The notes under the pieces are model-generated. The model ran no database searches and had not been told where the DNA came from. It saw only the letters and a list, made by a program, of their open reading frames with translations. Positions 13,589 to 23,577 of a DNA stretch of 64,000 nucleotides are shown here, in pieces (position 1 is the stretch's first letter; the number at the start of each line of letters is the position of its first letter). The position numbers were made by a program, and so were the translations under genes. Source of the DNA: Ryuthela nishihirai (Eukaryota; Arthropoda; Arachnida; Araneae; Heptathelidae); assembly GCA_038380435.1 (NCBI GenBank), contig JAWZYU010000013.1, positions 62,212,946 through 62,276,945 of the forward strand, written 5' to 3'.

Positions 13589-13960
13589 TGCTCGTTAAAA
13601 GGTAAAACAAACATTGATTCACTTCACACGTGTGATCATTGTCTTTTTTGAATAAGTTCTTTCTACTAAATAAATCTCTGATTATGCTTCAATGATTAAT
13701 GGTGTTCTTTTTTCAATTTCCGCCAGTGTACAAGCTGAATGGTACTATATGCAAGCCGGTGTGGCCCCATTTTGGGTTAAATAAACAGGGGCATACCTGC
13801 AGTGGGATGTTTTAATATAAAACTGTCTTTGAGAGTGTTTAGAATATGAAAATGCAGCAGATTTACATATTATTATGATTTGTGTTCAGACTTAGGAAGC
13901 AGTAAAATTAATATTGAATAGTAATATTAATTAAAATATACTTAGTATAATAAAAAATAC

Positions 13961-14164
13961 TTAGAAGGCAACAATGGCTTTGAGAGTGGTTTCGGTTTCC
14001 CCTAGGAATAGCAACGTATTTATGTTTGCTTGTGGCAAGATTCCTTTAGGAATTTTGACTTGAAATTTAGCAGTGAAACTCGGATCAAAACCAGAGACAA
14101 TTTGTGAAAATTTGTAAAATTTACCACGACTTTCCGGTGAGCAGTGGCTCCTAGAGACACACAT
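13961..14164 (-). other. Open frame downstream of the secreted-protein exon, unrecognised
   Basis: A minus-strand frame reads 67 residues to TAA, with a protein-like stretch (SGFDPSFTAKFQVKIPKG). A possible acceptor (TGTGTCTCTAG) precedes it, but its phase does not match the exon at 14249-14310. It could be a terminal exon of that gene with a different boundary, or chance. No family recognised. Confidence 0.2.
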
Positions 14165-14248
14165 AATATTTCTTTTTAATATAGATGACGTTGAGCAAAT
14201 GGAATTTTATGACGCAATGATCAATTTGAAAATTTAAAAAGGTCTTAC

Positions 14249-14310
14249 GTCACGTTGCAATTTCTGAGGCAGGCAATCAATTGCTTTTTCTCTTGCTTCA
14301 GAACCCTTGT
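14249..14310 (-). CDS. Candidate internal exon of a small secreted protein
   Basis: On the minus strand a pyrimidine-rich acceptor (TTTTTTTTCCACAG) precedes 62 nt that are open and end at the donor GTAAGA. Joined to the G left by the exon at 21086-21173 (phase 1), it reads DKGSEAREKAIDCLPQKLQ and ends on a codon boundary. The composition (charged helix with one cysteine) and matching phase support it as the next or a later exon of the same gene. The intron to the upstream exon is about 6.8 kb and contains an RTE copy, a SINE and a minisatellite. The downstream exons are not identified. No family is assigned. Confidence 0.55.
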
Positions 14311-14624
14311 CTGTGGAAAAAAAAGAATTTCGTTTTATTCAATTAAATTCGTAATCATTTCAAATACCAAATAAATGAAACTATTAAATAATGACAAAAT
14401 GTGCCACTTTGGTCAGAGTTACTGAATTTCATTTTCAAGTGAGACAAATTTTCTGCTGTCCCGGATTTCGAATTCCTCCTTAAACGAGAAGTGAGCTTAG
14501 GAAACTATCACTGTCCAGAGATAAGTGTAAACAAAAGAAGTTACACAACCGAACGTACAGTCCAACGTTTGGCTTGGAAAGTCGGATGGGGCTTAAATTC
14601 TTTACTCTGTGTACCAGAGAATCA

Positions 14625-14775
14625 TACTTTGTGCACCCTGAAGATCATGCAGGATGCCTTTGACGGGAGGCTACCATCTGTTTTCTGACAGCTGTCCAGT
14701 GGGCCCCTTCACCCAATCCTCTGTGCTCGTTGTAAACTCGACATTTTGGCCATTGTGTAGAAAAAAAAAGTGACG
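14625..14775 (+). mobile_element. SINE family 2, 3' end fragment
   Basis: ATGCCTTTGACGGGAGGCTACC followed by ACAGCTGTCCAGTGGGCCCC matches the tails of the copies at 44885, 48737 and (inverted) 22187. The tRNA-like head is absent. Confidence 0.65.
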
Positions 14776-15547
14776 CTCAGAGCTAAAAAACCCAACTGTT
14801 CTCATAAAATTTGCAAACACATACACAAGAACTTGCCTGCAAATTTGATAGTCAGGTACGCTGACCTCCACATCAAGTAAGGCTAAATTTTGCTTGCATT
14901 TTGATTCTATTTTCAGTAAATTTCTATGATTTCAAAATTTAACAGCCTCTGATAGACGAAACTCATACTTTATATGGCGTACGACTAAAGAACTATGGAA
15001 ACTGAACAGTACGATAATTGCAAAAAATATGGTTCAGTCCCACATTGCAATGGATTTTTAGTGTTCTTATTCTAATCAGCTAGTGGAAAAATGTAAAGCA
15101 ATTATTGAAAGAAGACACATTATAATCTATGGTGTTACAATATTACGCTTTTTTTTCTAAAACTGAAACATCCGTTGAACAACAAAGACGTTTAGAAGTT
15201 AAAAATACGAAGATTAAAAAAATATATCTTTTAGAAAAACTGTGTTTTAATAACATGACAAGTTGTCTCAGGCACTGTGAAATTAGGAGTTGACAAATGG
15301 AATAATTTTATGAATTTTCTTTGTTTGTAGTGATATATCCAACTCACCATGATGTCAGCCACACTTCGAAAGAATATCAAGATATCAACAACAAAAAAAT
15401 GCAGAATATGCTAAAAAAAACATCTTCAACACATTTGCAAACGTTTTTCGTAAAGTATGCTAGATATGCCGAAAATTATGACGAAACGACATTATTTATT
15501 CAGTGTAGAGATAATATGAATTTAAAACAGCTTTCTACAGCAATTCA
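14776..15547. other. Intronic or intergenic DNA, nothing recognised
   Basis: AT-rich. A short open frame at 15321-15563 has biased K/N/Q composition and no family signature; I do not treat it as a gene. Confidence 0.45.
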
Positions 15548-17207
15548 TCAAAATTACTTCTGAAATGCTCAGAGCTAGGAAGTTTCCACATGGGTGACTG
15601 GAATTTTGAATATATTTTATGATAAAGGTAGTATTCCTAAGGATTTTAGCAGAGCTATTATTATTCCTATTTTTAAAAAAGGTGATCGCAGTTCTTGTGA
15701 TAACTGTAAGAATATCAGTCTGCTTTCTGTTCCAGGTATAGTTCTTTGCATGATTATGCTTAATACAATTAAGAATCGGGTTGATGGACAATTGCGTGTT
15801 GAGCAGTGTGGTTTCAGAAGAGGTAGGGAATATATAGATCAGATTTTTTTCACTCAGGTATATTCTTCCTAAACGTTTAGAGTTTCAGAAACCTTTGGTT
15901 ACTAGTTTTCTTGATTTCAAAAAGGCTTTTTGACTCTGTTGATCGCCATAATCTGTAGTTGATTGTGGGATCGTATGGCATACCAGACAAGTTAGTTAAT
16001 ATAATGAAAGCTCTTTATAATAACACCGAGTCGTGTGTGCGAGTTGCTAAGTCATGTAGTAATTGGTTTAGCATTGCTTCCTGAGTTCGGGAAGGATGTA
16101 ATTTGTGTTCTTTTGTCTTTAGTTTGTTTATTGGTTATGTTATGTGAAATTCACTGCAAGACAAAATTTTGGTTATAAATTGTCTAGAGAATGAAAATTT
16201 CTTACTTAAAATATGCTGAGGATTTAGCCCTTTTGGCAAATGATACTGATGAAATAAACTCTTTCTTTGGAACTGTTGATGAGAATGATAGTAGAGTAGT
16301 TTTGGTTGATAAACAGAGATTGAAATCTAAATTGATTTAAATCGGTCAGGCTGACTGTGATTCAGTTAATCTGAATAGTTCCACTCTTGAGCAGGTGTGT
16401 CAGTTTAATTATCTTGGGAGCTATGTAACAGATACTGGTGATTTGCGGCATGAGATTAACCTACGAATAATGATTGCTGTGCCGAGTGGTTAGCGCGCTT
16501 GGCTACTGATCTATGGGACCTGGGTTCGAGCCCCGAGTAAGGCATGGATGTTCGTGTTGTTTTCTGCTGAGGTCCTGCCATCCTCTCAGATCTTCTACTG
16601 TGGCACATAAACTGACAGGCTCCCGTCAGACCTCTGTGGCAAGCAGCTGCTTGAGGGGGTATTTATTTATTTTATTTTTTGGGACATTTAAGTATCTAAG
16701 GAGAGTGTGGAGAAATAGGCGTATACACCTAAAAACTATAATTGGACTCTAATAGTTTGGTTCTTACTAGGGTTAGTTGTGGCACTGAAACTTGAATTCT
16801 TTGTAAAAAAGGTAAAAGGAAACTTGATGATTTTGATTCTAGATGCTTACGCACTATCTTGGGCATTAGGTGGTTCAACTTTGTGAGTAATGATGAGTTT
16901 AAGCAAAGGAGTTGGCAAACTCCTGTGAGCAGCATATTGTGCATAGAGAGACTCTGCTGATTTGACCATCTTGCCCCTATGCCTAATTATAAATTTGAGA
17001 ATATGAAGAGTGTACCTAAAGGCCTCAGAAAGAGGGAGACCTAGGATGCCGTGGGCAGACAATGTCAAAAAGGACCATGTTAAAATTAGTGTACAGTGGC
17101 CAGATAAAACAGATACAGCTCAGGATATATACATACGAGAACTAAATTATGTAATCTTGTTGTATCTCCGTAGCTCATGGCTGCTTAAATATGATGATGG
17201 TGATGAT
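15548..17207 (+). mobile_element. RTE-like LINE copy, 5'-truncated, carrying a SINE
   Basis: It starts inside the RT region (equivalent of ITTEMLRAGN) and ends with a short decayed tail (ATGATGATGGTGATGAT, about 17190-17207). The coding remains include GILNIFYDKGSIPKDFSRAI and IIPIFKKGDRSSCDNC, motif A with a frameshift near 15930, motif B around 16090, a degraded YADD region (KYAEDLALLAND, about 16210) and the C-terminal GRPRMPWADNVKKD. A SINE at 16480-16680 interrupts the segment that encodes AAGTFKNLW. Many stops make it the most decayed copy here. Confidence 0.8.
16480..16680 (+). mobile_element. tRNA-derived SINE family 1, full-length copy
   Basis: The head shows RNA polymerase III boxes: A box TGGTTAGCGCG (about 16487-16497) and B box GGTTCGAGCCC (16523-16533), in a tRNA-like context (GAGTGGTTAGCGCGCTTGGC). 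The body has CTGACAGGCTCCCGTCAGAC and GCAAGCAGCTGCTTGAGGGG, and it ends in a TATTTATTT-rich tail. It sits inside an RTE copy, so it is the younger insertion. Confidence 0.88.
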
Positions 17208-19644
17208 ATTCGAATTATAGAAAAAAATTTCAGATCACAATATCTGAATGTTATAAACATAAATCGCACGCACTCTTACTTTCTATTTCAATTTAAATCT
17301 GAAAGAACTGTGCGATTAATTTTGCGATCAGGGTCGGATCACCGGGGGGGGGGGGGGGGGTTGAGCTTCACCACCCTTTGAGAATGTCAGTAAGGGTAAT
17401 GGAACTCAATATTTAATAAACCTGTGCATCTACCGCGAATATTTCAAGAATTTATGTTTTTTAACTCCAGATAACCTTTAATTTTAATTTTATTATTAAC
17501 TTTTTATTTACCTTTTTATGTATAATATAATATATTTTATATATAATTATATATATATTTATAACATTTTTATGTATAATTATAATTAACCTTCAATTTC
17601 ATTAAATTCGGGCCTCTATATCAGTATTTGTTTTTAAATATATATCTTTTCATCTTAAAAACGACCACTGTGCCTGTTTGACTATTGTCGTGACCATCCC
17701 TGAGTATATTTCAGGGCGGCACACGCACTAATGGCTGTGTTTCGTTTGCGTTTATCAAACTCAAGGCAAATTTCCGGCCCCACATCCAAATCAACACACA
17801 TTTAGCAATAATCAAAAACTAATATTGTTTCATAGGTAACAAAAACACAAAAAACATTTACTTACAGATCGATGTTCAAATTAATTACACATGTAGGTCC
17901 ACTCATCGGATAAATTCATCAGGCGCCCTCGGAGCGACACTTCTTAATTTAAGGTTGTTTTCTCCAGCGATGGCTAAAGCCAGTCAAAAAGTCACTTCAG
18001 TTCAGTGCTCAAAAGGTGAGCACACAATACACCATGGATTAGTTCCATACAGGCCGCGTGACGGTGAGAAGTAACGTAATTGAGTGGAAAAAATTAAACC
18101 AGAGCAAAAACGAGTTTGACCCTACCTCCTCACTGCTGGCTGCGTCCCAGGAGACAACATCGGGGCTCGCCAGTCGCCGTTGGGAGCTGATAACTCTCGC
18201 TGCGTGGTCATCTCATCGGCGCTTCCGACTGCTGCTGCTCTTTTTCCTCTGCCAAAAGTCAAAAAGCTCACGTTCTCCTTCCTTCAGGACAGCGACAAGA
18301 CTGCACTCTCGATTTTGTCTTTTAGTTCTCCTTCTTATCGGCCCCCTGATGGATGTTACCCTAGCGGTTCGATGTGGACGTTTCTGGTTGGTCAGGATGG
18401 GCCGGAGGTGCGATTCCACTTAATCCATCCGGCATGTTGTTGACAGTGTCGGGTCATGTATAGCACCCTTTAATTCCTGAGTGGGGTGGGGGGCATGGAC
18501 CTGTCGCGAACTTTCTACGCCGGCGGCAGGGCTCTTTTTCGACTGACGCTGGATGCAAAAATACGGAGGTGGTCAAAATGTCACTATCGCTTGGAGACAA
18601 AACGTCCGAGACCCTTCCTGCCAACAGTCATGTCCACAGGATAAGATAACTGTGGGTACGACACTATTACGCAAACGAACACTTGAAGAGTATAGAACCT
18701 TTGCACAAAGTTCACTCTTCACCCTTTGACGAATCCAAATATTGAGTTGGTCCAACTGTTAGTTATTTCCAGATCTCTCTCAGCAATTATTATCATGTGA
18801 AATTATTTCAGCCATTCCAAGAAAGGCGCTGAAAAATCTGAAATTTTGGGGAAACAGAAATGATTCATCAGAAAAGCAGAAAAAATAATATATGTTTGAA
18901 CCCACAGGTTCGGAGAATTCAATTTAAAGGTACCTATTATGTTGAATTGCAGTTAAATCAGGAAATTGGCGAACTCGGTGGTCGAGGATCATTTCACCAG
19001 ACTGTACAGCTTATGTACAACAAATTGTTATATACAAGATTTTGGAAATATATTTACAATAAATCGACACAACATTAGGGTCTCGCACTCTAATACGAAT
19101 GTGGCCGTAGAAATGCCCCGGCTGGAAACGTTTTTCCGCCGCCAACTTTGCTGCGATAGCGCCTGACTCTGTGTCCTCTAGATACTGAAGATCAACGGGG
19201 AAACCTCAAACAAAATATTCGTTCTTCAGTGTTGAAGTCTGTCACATGGGGGGCTTGTCAACTCAGGGGTAAATAGTGTTGGTGACCCCCAGTCCCAACT
19301 ATTCGTTAAGGGAGCAGATTGATGAGCCTATGGATCTCCCTCCACATCATCCATCAACAAACACCTAGATTTTATTGGCACCGGAAGGTCTAATGGTCAT
19401 CTGTCCGTTGCATCATTGAAGATATTTTATTTCACATCGAAACAAATAACTCCTTTAAAAACAGGATAATAAAAGTAGATAATAACTGATGAAAAGAATA
19501 GAAATACAGTAGTACAAACTCTATTTTGCCACATATGCCAACATAACTTTTCAAATATTAGTAATATTGAAAACAATTTTGGCGACCCACTGATCAACTG
19601 GGAGATTTTCCGACTGCTTTGTACAAGGATTCAGCTCAGACTGA
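17208..19644. other. 2.4 kb without recognised gene; poly(G) at 17344-17360
   Basis: The section holds a 17-base G run, AT-rich DNA to about 17640, and a locally GC-richer part at about 17880-18560 with short open frames on both strands but no domain. It could be part of an LTR or a SINE-poor intron section; I cannot assign it. Dispersed similarity (CTTTGAGAATG, GTAAGGGTAA near 17375) recurs loosely at about 44540. Confidence 0.4.
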
Positions 19645-20035
19645 AATTCTTCCTCATATCACTCTCTGATGTAAGGATTTAGGAGAACCTAGGAGACTTC
19701 CTCATTGCACTCTCCGGGATAAGTATTCAAGAGGAAATAGGAGACTTTCTCGTTCTACTCTCTGAGATAAAGATTCAGGGGAAACTGGGAGACTTCCTCA
19801 TTCCACACTCTGGGATAAGGGATTCAGGGGGAGATTGGAGACTTCCTCATTCCATTCTCTGGGATGAGGGATTCAGGGGGAGATTGGAGACTTCCTTGTT
19901 CTATTCTCTGGGATATGAATTGAAGGATATCTGGGCGGCTCCCTTATTCCACTCTCCGGGAAAAGAATTGAAGGGACCTGGGACACTTCCTCATTCCACT
20001 CTCTAGAAGATTTCCTGTTCCACTTTCTCAAACGT
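19645..20035. repeat. Minisatellite, period 48-49 bp, about 7.5 units
   Basis: Units beginning GACTTCCTCATTCCA and running through CTCTGGGATGAGGGATTCAG recur at about 19645, 19695, 19743, 19791, 19840, 19889, 19937 and 19984, with a half unit at the end. Central units are nearly identical and outer units diverge. Confidence 0.9.
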
Positions 20036-21080
20036 TTCTAATCACAAATCCCTTTTACCATTAACTGATTTTTGTCCCACATATTACATTACCTTTGATG
20101 CAATTTGTCCCACTTTTTCTGTTATCATTAACAAAATAATTTGAATTGAAGGAAGAATATTCTCACAACCAAATGTTCCAGAGAATATAATACGGTGCAG
20201 CATCAGTAAGTTCTGGTAAATTAATTGAAGGAAGAGAAGGCTGACGACGGTGCAGATATAATCGGTGGGTAATCTATAGTGCTCGGGAGGTTCAGACCAG
20301 ACATGCACTAACTATCATGTGGATGGTTATTTCATTAGTTTGACAATAATTGATTGTTTTAATAATAGTTCTTCAGTTTCGCGACCCCCTTATAAGTTTC
20401 TTGCTACGCTCTTGAGAGTATCTAGAGAACACTTTTTCACACTTAAGTTTTAGATAATCCGAATTATATTTCTATGTTGTATTTCTATATTATATTTCTC
20501 TTTGATATGGCTTTTCTTAGATCCATTTGATAATGTTGACGAACATGATTTTGGTAACGCTTCTGTTGTTTCTGTGATCTCTTGCCTCCCTGAGTTAATA
20601 TACACTCTCTGGGAAGCTGAGATCCATAGATTCTGAAGTACGTATTTAAAATATGATCATAAAGTTAGCGGAAAATGATTCAAATCGAAACTTAACGATT
20701 AATTTATTAAATTGTGAAAGACTTGTTCCCTATTTTGGTTAAGAATATTTGCACCTTTCAAACCGGTCTATATTTAACATAATCACAACATCACGAAAAA
20801 TGCCATGGACATTCGAAAACCTCATTTTCCAAATATTATGTTTTTGATTAAAATTCCCGATAACGCTTTCCACTAGAAACGCACATGAAAATTTAACAGA
20901 TTTTTAAATTATATGAAATAATTTCGATAATGCATTGACAAAGTTATACTTAAGAAATATTCCATCCTTTCAACTTTCACAAATTAAATCATCAAAATTT
21001 CGTTCAAAATTTATAGAATTATTTGGGTGAATACTAAATGTATGGAATTTTTATGAACTAATAATGAATAAAAAAAGAAT
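20036..21080. other. Intronic DNA of the secreted-protein gene, nothing recognised
   Basis: AT-rich, without a credible coding or repeat signal. Confidence 0.45.
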
Positions 21081-21085
21081 CTTAC

Positions 21086-21173
21086 CACAGAAATTCTTTT
21101 GCAGAATTTCTCCCACGTCGCCTAGAACCACTGCTACAAAACAGCAGAACATACTGAAGATTAGGAGCTTCAT
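21086..21173 (-). CDS. First coding exon of a small secreted protein
   Basis: The minus-strand ATG at 21173 opens a typical signal peptide: MKL, then a hydrophobic core (LIFSMFCCFVAVVLG) with likely cleavage after glycine 18, then DVGEILQKNFC. The exon ends TGTG followed by a strong donor GTAAGATTC, leaving one base of the next codon. A TATA box (TATAAAAT, 21243-21250) lies about 77 bp upstream of the ATG, giving a short 5' leader, as expected for a secreted peptide gene. An exon with matching phase lies at 14249-14310. The mature protein is cysteine-containing, but its family is not recognised from this little sequence; a small haemolymph-type or venom-type secreted protein is possible. Confidence 0.65.
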
Positions 21174-21242
21174 GCTGTTGAACTCAAGTTGTCGGTTAAG
21201 ATTCAGTAGAGAAATTAAGCGCTTTTCTGCTACTGGTAGGGC

Positions 21243-21250
21243 ATTTTATA
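21243..21250 (-). promoter_or_regulatory. TATA box of the secreted-protein gene
   Basis: The minus strand reads CTCTATAAAATGCC. Transcription would start near 21220, about 45 bp before the ATG at 21173. Confidence 0.55.
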
Positions 21251-21259
21251 GAGACATAA

Positions 21260-21908
21260 CCATGAGGTTGCGTGCTTGATTGACCCATTTCTTCAGCACA
21301 CCATTGTAATCTCGAACTCGGTACGAAAGGTGAGTCAACAGTCTTTTTCTTTAATCTGTTTGGAATGTGATCTCTGCTTCAATACATATTGCAAGAACAG
21401 TCTGCGAAACAGATGGCCTCATTTGTATAGGAGAGTGGAAGAACCGAAAGCATATCCAGTGAGAAAATGAAAAAGGAAATATCAATGTAGGTCCTGGTTT
21501 CGTCATGAAGTTAGCAAAATTTTCTTTTATTTACCACGATATGTATGCATGATAATGTTTGTCCAATTTATGGTTGATTCGTTTTCTTGAAGTGGAAAGT
21601 GACTTAAAGGACATTTTTCTGCGTAGGAAGTAGACAAAGAGAAAGTATTGCCCCAAGAAACATTCATTGAGTAAAAATGAACTTAGTCACGGAAGTAGAA
21701 TTCAGTAAAAACGCCTTCTCTGTTCCAAACGATGTCATTCATTATAACCGTAGACTGCTATTCCTTTGGATTTTCCTTGTTTTCCCTCTTAGGGCATATT
21801 TGGGCACATAATGGCAAAGTCATAAGGACTGCAAGTTCCGAAAGCAGATTGGAGAAGGTGATTTACTGTTAGCACGTATGTGAAAGAAGTAGGTCTGGTC
21901 TATCCAAT
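21260..21908. other. Upstream flank, nothing recognised
   Basis: There is a short open frame at 21276-21470 with no features. No repeat match. Confidence 0.4.
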
Positions 21909-22172
21909 ATGTTCTTTAAAGTGAAGAAGGGATCATGTCTTAACATTCCATCCGATAAACGATGGCTTTTTCAAGCCCATCCTGGAGCTCTTCAAACAGA
22001 ATCATTTGATGATAAAGGTATTCATTTTATTTCTAAAAGCAAGATTTGTAGAGCTAAACGTAATCAATACCTGCAGGTGTTAAGAGAGTTTAACAATGGT
22101 GTTAGAGAACAGCTGAAAGATGATAGGGTTGCTTTTCATCTCAGGGGCACTTTTATGCACACAATGGGCTAA
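21909..22172 (+). other. Unrecognised open frame of 87 codons
   Basis: Reads a protein-like composition with a DDKGIHFISKSK stretch that loosely recalls the D-G-H-L-N motif near the C-terminus of SGNH-type hydrolases or retroelement-associated lipase-like domains. That comparison is weak. The frame closes at 22170-22172 just before an inverted SINE. It may be a fragment of a decayed element. Confidence 0.25.
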
Positions 22173-22186
22173 ATGGCCAGGCCACA

Positions 22187-22495
22187 ATGACCCCGATAGC
22201 TCAGAGAAGGTTGGGAGATGGGATCCACTGGACAGCTGCTAGGAGATAAATGGTAGCCTTCTGCCATCCAGCGTGTTTTTTAATGTTCACAGGACATGGC
22301 TCTCCCGAACACAAGGACAGAGTTTTACGTCCCATCCGGCGGATGGTGACCTTTCCAAGCCCACTGATGCCTTCCTTTGTACAAAAGCACGATGAGGGAG
22401 ATAAATATGAATGCTCGCAGAGTTGAGACTCGAACTGGGAACTGTAGATTACGAGCCTGACGCGCTAACCACTGAGCCAACTCCTGCCTCAGAAA
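22187..22495 (-). mobile_element. tRNA-derived SINE family 2, near full-length
   Basis: On the minus strand the head reads AGGAGTTGGCTCAGTGGTTAG (A-box region), then CAGTTCGAGTCTC (B box), followed by a body containing GGCTTGGAAAGGTCACCATC and the tail block CAGCTGTCCAGTGGATCCC. The same head-body-tail order is found on the plus strand at 48737. It is a separate family from the GCAAGCAGCTGCTTGAGG SINE. Confidence 0.78.
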
Positions 22496-23040
22496 GCTGA
22501 TGGGAACTTTTGTTTGTTAGACTTTTGCTGATGCCAGAACGGAGGTTAGCGAGAAAATTTTCAACACAGTCCCACTTGAGAGTGGAACCTGGGAATATCA
22601 GATTGCAAACCCCGAGAATTACTGATTCAGTCAAATGAAATTTAATTACAATTTATTTACAGAATAAAATCTTGACCGTTCAAGATTAAATTTAACATAT
22701 TTAATGTACAAAGAAAGTATCACATAAATAGCTAATTAACTACAGATATTTCCAAATCTGAATTCTTGTTAACCATTCAACACAATAAAAATAAAAGCCT
22801 TCAAAACCAAGGGTTTTACAAAATACCTATTTTTCGAAATAATTACGGAAAACGTACCGAATATCAATACCACTTATATTTAAGGCTATCCAAAAAGAAA
22901 TACTAAATATAGATACTTTTAGTAGACTGAAAATCGAAGTGGAAAATATTTGATAAATTCTAATTACTTGAATATTTTGTGTTCTTTTTTGTAATTTATT
23001 TGATGTAAGTAGTCAAAACTACTCTAACGGAGGGGCGTGT
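22496..23040. other. AT-rich spacer, nothing recognised
   Basis: No coding or repeat signal seen; base composition changes sharply at about 23030, where the promoter-like segment begins. Confidence 0.4.
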
Positions 23041-23046
23041 CCGAAA

Positions 23047-23259
23047 TGACGTCATCTCTGTGTGTTCGCTGGATGCTTTCTATTGCTAGGTTAAGGGGTG
23101 CAGCCCTTCTACCCCCACTGTAACCCTTCAGTCTCTTGGTCTGGTTGGTTGTTACCCCTTTAGTCTCTAGATTTGATTGGTCATTAACCCCTTCGCCCCT
23201 GAAATTTTAATTGGATGACCTGATTTTTCTGGAATGTGATTGGACGTGTTGCTCATTGG
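23047..23259 (+). promoter_or_regulatory. Compact promoter-like segment: CRE plus four inverted CCAAT boxes
   Basis: A perfect cAMP-response element TGACGTCA lies at 23047-23054. ATTGG (CCAAT box on the other strand) occurs at 23176-23180, 23210-23214, 23239-23243 and 23255-23259. Two or three repeats of a GTTACCCCTTTAGTCTCT / TTAACCCCTTCGCCCC-type unit alternate with the boxes. The last box is 13 bp before the first ATG at 23272. NF-Y and CREB/ATF are the usual binders of these sites. No TATA box is evident. The density is unlike anything else in the window and fits a strong, housekeeping, cell-cycle or virus-like promoter. Confidence 0.6.
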
Positions 23260-23271
23260 TGGAGGTTTCGA

Positions 23272-23577
23272 ATGAAAAGGCGCCGCAGAAGTTCGGGAGC
23301 CACAGTCATGGCTTTTGCAGACGTTGTTCTGGAATCTGTTCAGCAGTATTGGTGTGGTCAGCCCGATGAGCAATTAGTGCCTGTGTTTGCCGGACTCCTG
23401 GAGTAGCTAGTGTGCGACAGTATCATTAGACGACTGCCCGATCCTTCTGTAGAGAAAGTGGCGCTGACGTTCACGCTGAAAGCCCACAAATATGGTTCTC
23501 CTGTGCTTGAAGGACTTGAGCGTATCGACTTTCAAGACTTAGTTGAGACAGTGAAGGCAGCCTGCGTCCTCTCCTAG
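23272..23577 (+). pseudogene. Cassette ORF a: 101 codons with one in-frame TAG
   Basis: From the first ATG after the promoter the frame runs 44 codons (ATVMAFADVVLESVQQYWCG), meets TAG at 23404-23406, and continues in the same frame for 56 more codons (LPDPSVEKVALTFTLKAHKY; VLEGLERIDFQDLVETVKAA) to TAG 23575. The two halves look like one helical protein interrupted by a single nonsense change, or by readthrough. No family recognised. The internal ATG at 23308 is an alternative start. It lies immediately upstream of, and slightly overlaps, the frame that leads into the exonuclease-like ORF. Confidence 0.5.

Larger units (their letters stand above)
12285..13728 (+). mobile_element. Tc1-like DNA transposon, complete ends
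   Basis: A 1444-bp element bounded by 28-bp inverted repeats that are identical (each begins CACTGGCGGAAATTGAAAAA) and flanked on both sides by TA (12283-12284 and 13729-13730), the Tc1 target duplication. It encodes a decayed transposase on the plus strand. The identical termini next to a heavily mutated gene suggest that the ends were conserved by mobilisation in trans, or that a defective copy moved recently. Confidence 0.93.

Noticed and set aside
15321..15563. 80-codon frame ahead of the truncated LINE
   Set aside because: Biased composition and lack of any motif; ends just where the LINE begins but does not join its frame.
17344..17360. Poly(G) run as a functional G-quadruplex
   Set aside because: A single uninterrupted 17-base G run without flanking structure; may also be a sequencing length artefact.
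18058..18443. Overlapping frames in the GC-richer block
   Set aside because: Several frames on both strands are equally open, which fits GC bias; no domain seen.
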